From positions 1 to 25,816 of the IMG/VR virus record IMGVR_UViG_3300037332_000071: DNA of 25,816 nucleotides; one strand, given 5' to 3'. The stretch comes from a virus. The notes under the pieces are model-generated. The model searched no databases and was not told where the DNA came from. It was given only the letters and a program-made list of their open reading frames with translations. Positions 22,701 through 25,816 of this stretch are shown here, piece by piece (the first letter of the stretch is position 1; each line of letters begins with the position of its first letter). The translations under genes and the position numbers were made by a program.

Positions 22701-25700
22701 ATGCAAGTTTAGATCCAGGTTGGGGACCAAATGACTTCCGTACATGGATTATCAGCCGTTCACCGTATGTGCAAGGGTTAACTACATTTGGTAACGGAGC
22801 AGTAGGACAAAAAATTGACGGCGGATTGCATAATGGCGGTAACGATTCTATAGTATCTAATGACTTTACGCAGGTAATATCAGACGGTATCGGTGCCTGG
22901 ATCACCAACAATGGTCGTGCAGAGTTAGTATCTGTGTTCTCATACTATGCACACATAGCATACCTAGCTGAAAACGGCGGACGAATCAGAGCTACTAATG
23001 GCAATAACTCTTATGGAGATTTTGGTTCTGTAGCAGAAGGATTCGACGATCGCGAAACACCAAACACTGCGGTAGTCGATAACGTATTGCAGTTTGTTGC
23101 AACAGTCGGTGATGTAACTACAACTGGCGCACAGTTTATTGGTTTAGAGTTTAGTAATGCAGGTATAGACTACACTGATGCACAATTTGTACTAACGGGC
23201 GGCGGAATTAATGCTACTTCTGAAGCGGACGAGTTCCGAGACGATGCAGTTTACCAAGTTAGATTGGTGCAATTAGCAGAAGATGGGCTTAATGGCGAGT
23301 TTGGCGGCTCAGGATACCTAACTAACTCCAACACAGCTCAAGCAGGATCTACTACGCAAATTACACTAGCTGCTACTGATAGTACAATTAGTACAGGATA
23401 TATTGGAATGAAGGTAGTAATTACTGGCGGAACAGGAGTAGGCCAGTTTGGTATCATCGATACATACAACACCGGTACCAAAATTGCCACAATAATTACC
23501 GAATCTACAGGCGCAGCAGGGTGGGAACATTTTGTAGCAGGAACTACTATTGCTTCTCCGGATGCAAGTACTACGTACACTGTTGAACCAAGATTAACGT
23601 TTACAGCACCATCATATGCTTCTGCGGCAGGAACAGGGCTTCCAACTGCTGGTACATACACTGATGTAAAATTTGCATCAGCAGTAACTACTTACCTCGG
23701 AGTTGCTGGCACAGGCGGCACAGGAACTGGCGCTACATTTAATGTTATCAAGAAAGGAACCAAGTACCTTGTAAGTATTGCCGCTGCCGGAACTGGATAT
23801 GTTAGATTAAACACTCTAACAATTGCAGGGACATCGCTAGGCGGTGTTAGCACAACCAATGATATCACTATCACTATCACAGCAATTACCAGCCTATCTG
23901 GTGCAGTACTTGCAGTTGACACTACTGGTAGCGCCGTTGGCGGCAATTTTGTTGCATTGTTGTCAGGAAGTGCTACAGCTGAAACATCAATCGGCGGCAC
24001 ATGGACCTCAAGAACACTATCTGCTAGCAGAGATTGGATTGCCGCTGCATCTGGACAAGATATTACAGCTATCACCGCTGACAGTCTAGTAGCTGGAACA
24101 GCATATAAGATTACAGTATTAGGTGATTCGTTGTTCAATACAGTAGGAGCAGTAAACAACTTTGTTGGAACTACATTTATTGCCACAGGCGCTACTACAG
24201 GCACTGGAACAGTTGTAGCAGTTAATTCTATAATAGTTGCAATTGCAACTGGCTCTAACACAACTACACGCTCAGTCGATGGCGGAATTAATTGGACAGC
24301 CGGCGGAAACTTACCTGCAACTACTACTTGGACTAGTATTGCCTACGGTGGCGGAGTATGGGTTGCAGTTGCTACGGGCGGAACTGCAAATGCATATAGC
24401 ACAAACGGCGGACTAACATGGGTAGCCGGAGCAGTATTGCCTGCAAGCACTACTTGGACTAGCGTTACTTACGGTGCTGGAAAATTTGTTGCAGTAGCTT
24501 CAGGCGGAACTCAAGCAGCATACTCTATAAATTACGGTTTAACCTGGGTTACGGCTGCTTTACCATCTAGCACTAACTGGAAGAGTGTTGAATTTGGCAA
24601 TAATAGATTTGTTGCAGTATCAAGTACTAGCGGAACAGCAGCAGCTTTCAGCTTAGACGGCATTACTTGGGTAGCTAGCACTATTATTAGTGCTGCTTAC
24701 CTGTCAGTTGCTTACGGCCAAGGAACATTTGTTGCAGTAGGCGCAGGTACAACAGCAGCTAGCTCTCCAGACGGAGTTGTTTGGACTTCAAGAACTATTA
24801 GTACAAGTAACAGTGTAGCCGTAGTATTTGGAAATACAAATAGAATTGGTAAATTTGTAACAATTAGTAACAGCGGCGCATCTAATGTTAGTGTGATAAC
24901 TGCTAGCACCCGTGCCCGAGCAAGAGCGCAAGTAGCTAACGGTAAAATATTTGCAATTAATATCTTAGAACCTGGATCGGGTTATGCTTCATTGCCAACA
25001 ATGACCATTACTGACCCTAACAATATCTTCGAAGCACCATTTACAGTCAGAACAGGTAAAGGAACATTAGCCAACCCGTCATTTATTAATCGCGGAATCC
25101 AGTACGAAACAGCAAGTGCTGAGATAGGTAGTGGCGACGGATTTGCTGATAACTATCAAACAGGTAGTTTTGTTGCAGTTCGACAACTAGCAACACGTCC
25201 AGTAGCTGGATCTAACGTAGTGTTCGATGGTGTACCAGGAGTAACTTTTAAGTTAGTAAATATTGTAACTTTCCTTGGTACGAATGATGGAGAATATACA
25301 GCATTCTTACAAATAAGTCCTCAATTAACAATCAGTCAAGCTCCTGAACATTTAGAGGGTGTAACTACTAGATTGCGCTACAGTCAGGTACGATTAACTG
25401 GACACGATTTCTTAGACATTGGTACAGGTAGCTTCACAGAAAGTAACTACCCTAATGATCCATTGCAAGATCCAATACCGGGTAACGAGACGGTTGAAGC
25501 TGACGGCGGACGAGTATTCTTTACTTCAACTGACCAAGACGGCAACTTCCGAGTTGGTAGTTTGTTTGCTATTGAGCAGTCGACTGGTATTGCTACATTG
25601 AATGCTGATGCGTTTAATATTAGTGGTCTACAGGAACTTAATCTAGGTAATGTTACACTTGGCGGCGGATCAGCAACAGTTACAGAATTTTCAACAGATC

Positions 25701-25816
25701 CGTTCTTTACAGCAGATAGCGATAATATTGTACCAACACAGCGAGCAATTAAAGCATTTATTGCTTCACAAATTGGTGGCGGTGGCGCATCGTTGAACGT
25801 AAATAGCGTAACAGCA
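18569..25816 (+). CDS. Giant multi-domain fibre/adhesin protein 2 (3' end beyond window)
   Basis: The frame stays open for 2416 codons to the right edge, so the C-terminus is missing. It starts MAEFKLGRIRFVWK, matching MAEFKISRLRYTWK of giant protein 1. Residues 1-398 are seven W/Y/GDxV repeats; 'LTTRGDLVYFGG...LPIGTEGQVL' (~405-430) is a widespread fibre linker; VYYVAPHGSDAP with KPFKTIRYAC (~449-475) opens a beta-helix. Unlike the paralog, about 200 residues, including a helical module, are then inserted before LPIIVPAYTCVQGDELR (~688). Three further helical modules follow (starting at residues ~809, 1051 and 1191), then the conserved block at 1413-1486, the GQFGIIDTYN/VEPR region, a GTGY module, a propeller-like region (1777-2111), a GSGY unit and the C-terminal RVFFTSTDQDGNFRVG and VPTQRAIKAF segments. 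Clearly a diverged, expanded paralog; a host-receptor or polysaccharide-binding role is inferred. ACGGAG supports the start. Confidence 0.93.
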   Translation, partial: MAEFKLGRIRFVWKDVWITGTTYYVDDVVRNGGKTYICTVGHTAAADFYTNLDYNPTKWNQMTDGQEWKSDWTVGTFYKDNDVVKYGALLYICTNSHTSAATLALGLEANLPDNWDVFAEGTEWKNTWTISTRYKIGDLVRTGAYTYVCKTGHTSAATELLGLEANAANWDEFNAGLEYKGAWSGSSVLYKLNDIVKQGAGLWICIDKHTSTTNFITDSSAYWSQFVEGVQFEDNWNSSTVYQIGDIVRYGGNQYIAITNHFNATPSTSTAIWSLFSEGITFESEWSSATAYRVGNVISQRGYTYIATADSTNQEPPNLTYWQKLNSGISWQAEWVDDVIYKLGDAVRYGSNAYICVLGHKSEADDGSTIGNDPQGGGNVNSRPDQDISGTYWNLLSIGTEVSVLTTRGDLVYFGGAGPTRLPIGTEGQVLRAGADDPEWVSLGAADQVYYVAPHGSDAPSPVQGKTLDKPFKTIRYACEQVENGPRNPSAQRLLELNRVFIQREVTSWIDYQVANATSDSIWENFVYEDAKCARDIGFVVDRLQWDIGHGGNLKIRAAAQSLLGLLVDGPFSVAEEDAPYSTLSSETDQGIAAYNYTLVVIEAVLANQAPAVAYQNVTDDSTTIAEQFIDTAVVAEPGVLTDITLLVTIITDALANPTQVGSLPTIPARYVPFTLLKVATGRYRETLPIIVPAYTCVQGDELRSTNTGPAGSLVDISDSYYSLSSLAHISGFIGNIVTGSTVTPTTGNIVAQSANWPFADVAENVAVTQLVDVIKLQSDYRLGTLHTTNLIDPVGYNAGYLAGYGNARKLIKENKKFLQEEVITYLKNSYSSLAFTGSIAGNVLTVTSVESGVVTNDALIHGESVIQGTRIDKQLSGATGEIGTYEVSKFQTVPSTIIKADTKYSRTANRRDTGYAIDAVIYDLTYGGNSQSVTAGLAYFDGDSADSTIAKSILSASFKPATLAGLAFLKTRMQAVALGSAFTPLQTVITPYTDTVGSAESSTLIGNSLDAIIEIIDTGPGAVGSTVTLSDPATTDGVSSTTALIGAYSALNSAAATIRANTISYINAQYPALTYDSAKCSRDIGIILKAVGYDFMLGNVAANNVSTNFKSIIAAQSYLRDNAAEVYTLGQKAVTIEAIEYARTQAIANVSSDATAIARINILMPLITTIIYSGSNEGNVCSTELRNRDYAILQLELNRSFIVAEVNAYIANTFSDTATAVTTNVITISDTSWLKRNAEIVFSGTTFGGITVGTRYYVQSVVSSTTFTVSTTRYGTAALFTDDTGSMAVNLAYNTESCARDVGTYIDALKWDLKYTSNYQSRFASRYYANAVLGSLEEDMYYLRDGTGLRDQTLVGLTGDMLAENEFGTSRVSAGAYASLDPGWGPNDFRTWIISRSPYVQGLTTFGNGAVGQKIDGGLHNGGNDSIVSNDFTQVISDGIGAWITNNGRAELVSVFSYYAHIAYLAENGGRIRATNGNNSYGDFGSVAEGFDDRETPNTAVVDNVLQFVATVGDVTTTGAQFIGLEFSNAGIDYTDAQFVLTGGGINATSEADEFRDDAVYQVRLVQLAEDGLNGEFGGSGYLTNSNTAQAGSTTQITLAATDSTISTGYIGMKVVITGGTGVGQFGIIDTYNTGTKIATIITESTGAAGWEHFVAGTTIASPDASTTYTVEPRLTFTAPSYASAAGTGLPTAGTYTDVKFASAVTTYLGVAGTGGTGTGATFNVIKKGTKYLVSIAAAGTGYVRLNTLTIAGTSLGGVSTTNDITITITAITSLSGAVLAVDTTGSAVGGNFVALLSGSATAETSIGGTWTSRTLSASRDWIAAASGQDITAITADSLVAGTAYKITVLGDSLFNTVGAVNNFVGTTFIATGATTGTGTVVAVNSIIVAIATGSNTTTRSVDGGINWTAGGNLPATTTWTSIAYGGGVWVAVATGGTANAYSTNGGLTWVAGAVLPASTTWTSVTYGAGKFVAVASGGTQAAYSINYGLTWVTAALPSSTNWKSVEFGNNRFVAVSSTSGTAAAFSLDGITWVASTIISAAYLSVAYGQGTFVAVGAGTTAASSPDGVVWTSRTISTSNSVAVVFGNTNRIGKFVTISNSGASNVSVITASTRARARAQVANGKIFAINILEPGSGYASLPTMTITDPNNIFEAPFTVRTGKGTLANPSFINRGIQYETASAEIGSGDGFADNYQTGSFVAVRQLATRPVAGSNVVFDGVPGVTFKLVNIVTFLGTNDGEYTAFLQISPQLTISQAPEHLEGVTTRLRYSQVRLTGHDFLDIGTGSFTESNYPNDPLQDPIPGNETVEADGGRVFFTSTDQDGNFRVGSLFAIEQSTGIATLNADAFNISGLQELNLGNVTLGGGSATVTEFSTDPFFTADSDNIVPTQRAIKAFIASQIGGGGASLNVNSVTA
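20048..22573 (+). repeat. Four dispersed copies of a helical module in giant protein 2
   Basis: Copies lie at about 20048-20270, 20993-21395, 21719-21943 and 22139-22573. Each has a helix of the type L-x-x-N-x-x-F-I-x-x-E-V-x-x-Y/W-I, then C/R-x-R-D-I/V/T-G-x-x-I/V-D-A/R-x-x-W/Y-D-L/I. Giant protein 1 has one copy (14909-15127; EANRQFIIAEAVAFI and SRYIDAWKYDI). Copies 2 and 4 carry a beta insert between the two helical parts. Confidence 0.7.
23897..24901 (+). repeat. Propeller-like repeats in giant protein 2 with a nested insert
   Basis: Residues 1777-2111 repeat 'W-T-S-I/V-x-Y-G-x-G-x-W/F-V-A-V ... S-x-N/D-G-x-x-W', about seven units. Examples are WTSIAYGGGVWVAVATGG, WTSVTYGAGKFVAVASGG and VEFGNNRFVAVSS. 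Between the first and second units (about 24050-24226) lies a separate beta module with GTAYKITVLGDSLF and FIATGATTGTGTVV. Confidence 0.7.

Noticed and set aside
23844-24089. Forward-strand open frame of 81 codons within the second giant gene
   Set aside because: It is in another frame of the continuous fibre coding sequence and has no start signal.
23338-24261. Reverse-strand open frames of 107 and 189 codons in the second giant gene
   Set aside because: The region is rich in Thr/Gly/Ala codons whose complement rarely makes stops; the products are Val/Pro/Ala-rich and the forward frame is continuous with the fibre gene.
7478-25816. A diversity-generating retroelement acting on the fibre genes
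   Set aside because: No reverse transcriptase gene or template/variable repeat pair with A-specific differences was found in the window.
1-25816. tRNA genes, CRISPR arrays, insertion sequences, integrase or attachment sites
   Set aside because: No cloverleaf-like segment, regularly spaced repeat, transposase or integrase motif was seen; gaps are too short to hold most of these.

Overview
The window is a piece of a T4-like (myovirus-type) tailed-phage genome, read entirely on the + strand. It is AT-rich and tightly packed. The anchor is a canonical T4-type head module in T4 order: portal gp20, a gp67-like acidic prohead core protein, prohead protease gp21, scaffold gp22 and major capsid protein gp23. 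The short capsid protein, the giant multi-domain fibre genes and the style of the small virion proteins resemble marine or environmental T4-like phages of Gram-negative bacteria. This is inference: nothing in the sequence fixes the host, and there are no tRNAs, photosynthesis genes or other host-linked genes here.

Layout. (1) 1-641: C-terminal end of a charged, coiled-coil protein that may be tail or tape-measure related. (2) 657-7070: head assembly, consisting of portal, an unrecognised 80-aa protein, an overlapping Rossmann-like (DUF115/MptE-like) protein not found in the T4 head cluster, the gp67-like core protein, gp21, gp22 and gp23. A strong intrinsic terminator at 7096-7119 closes the block. 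(3) 7137-12931: nine small or medium genes, mostly beta-rich virion proteins, including one large paralogous pair (9935-11041 and 11163-12215) and one possible small pair (9005-9379 and 12223-12555). (4) 12944-25816: two giant paralogous fibre/adhesin genes in tandem. The first is complete (1859 aa). The second is open for 2416 codons and runs off the right edge without a stop.

The giant proteins share one architecture: seven N-terminal W/Y/GDxV repeats that look like carbohydrate-binding modules, a parallel beta-helix entry motif, helical modules (one in the first protein, four in the second), a very strongly conserved 74-residue beta-helix block, a seven-blade propeller-like repeat region, and a conserved C-terminal fibre domain. 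The second protein carries extra modules nested inside the beta-helix and inside the propeller. Together with the smaller fibre-like proteins they probably form the host-recognition apparatus.

Regulation. Seven sites matching T4-type late promoters (NNTAAATA) lie in or at the edges of intergenic gaps and precede transcription blocks. Two sit so close to a start codon that the late transcript would be leaderless. One (9904-9911) is directly followed by a perfect 8-bp hairpin around the ribosome-binding site whose left arm spans the expected late transcription start, the same logic as the T4 lysozyme gene e switch.
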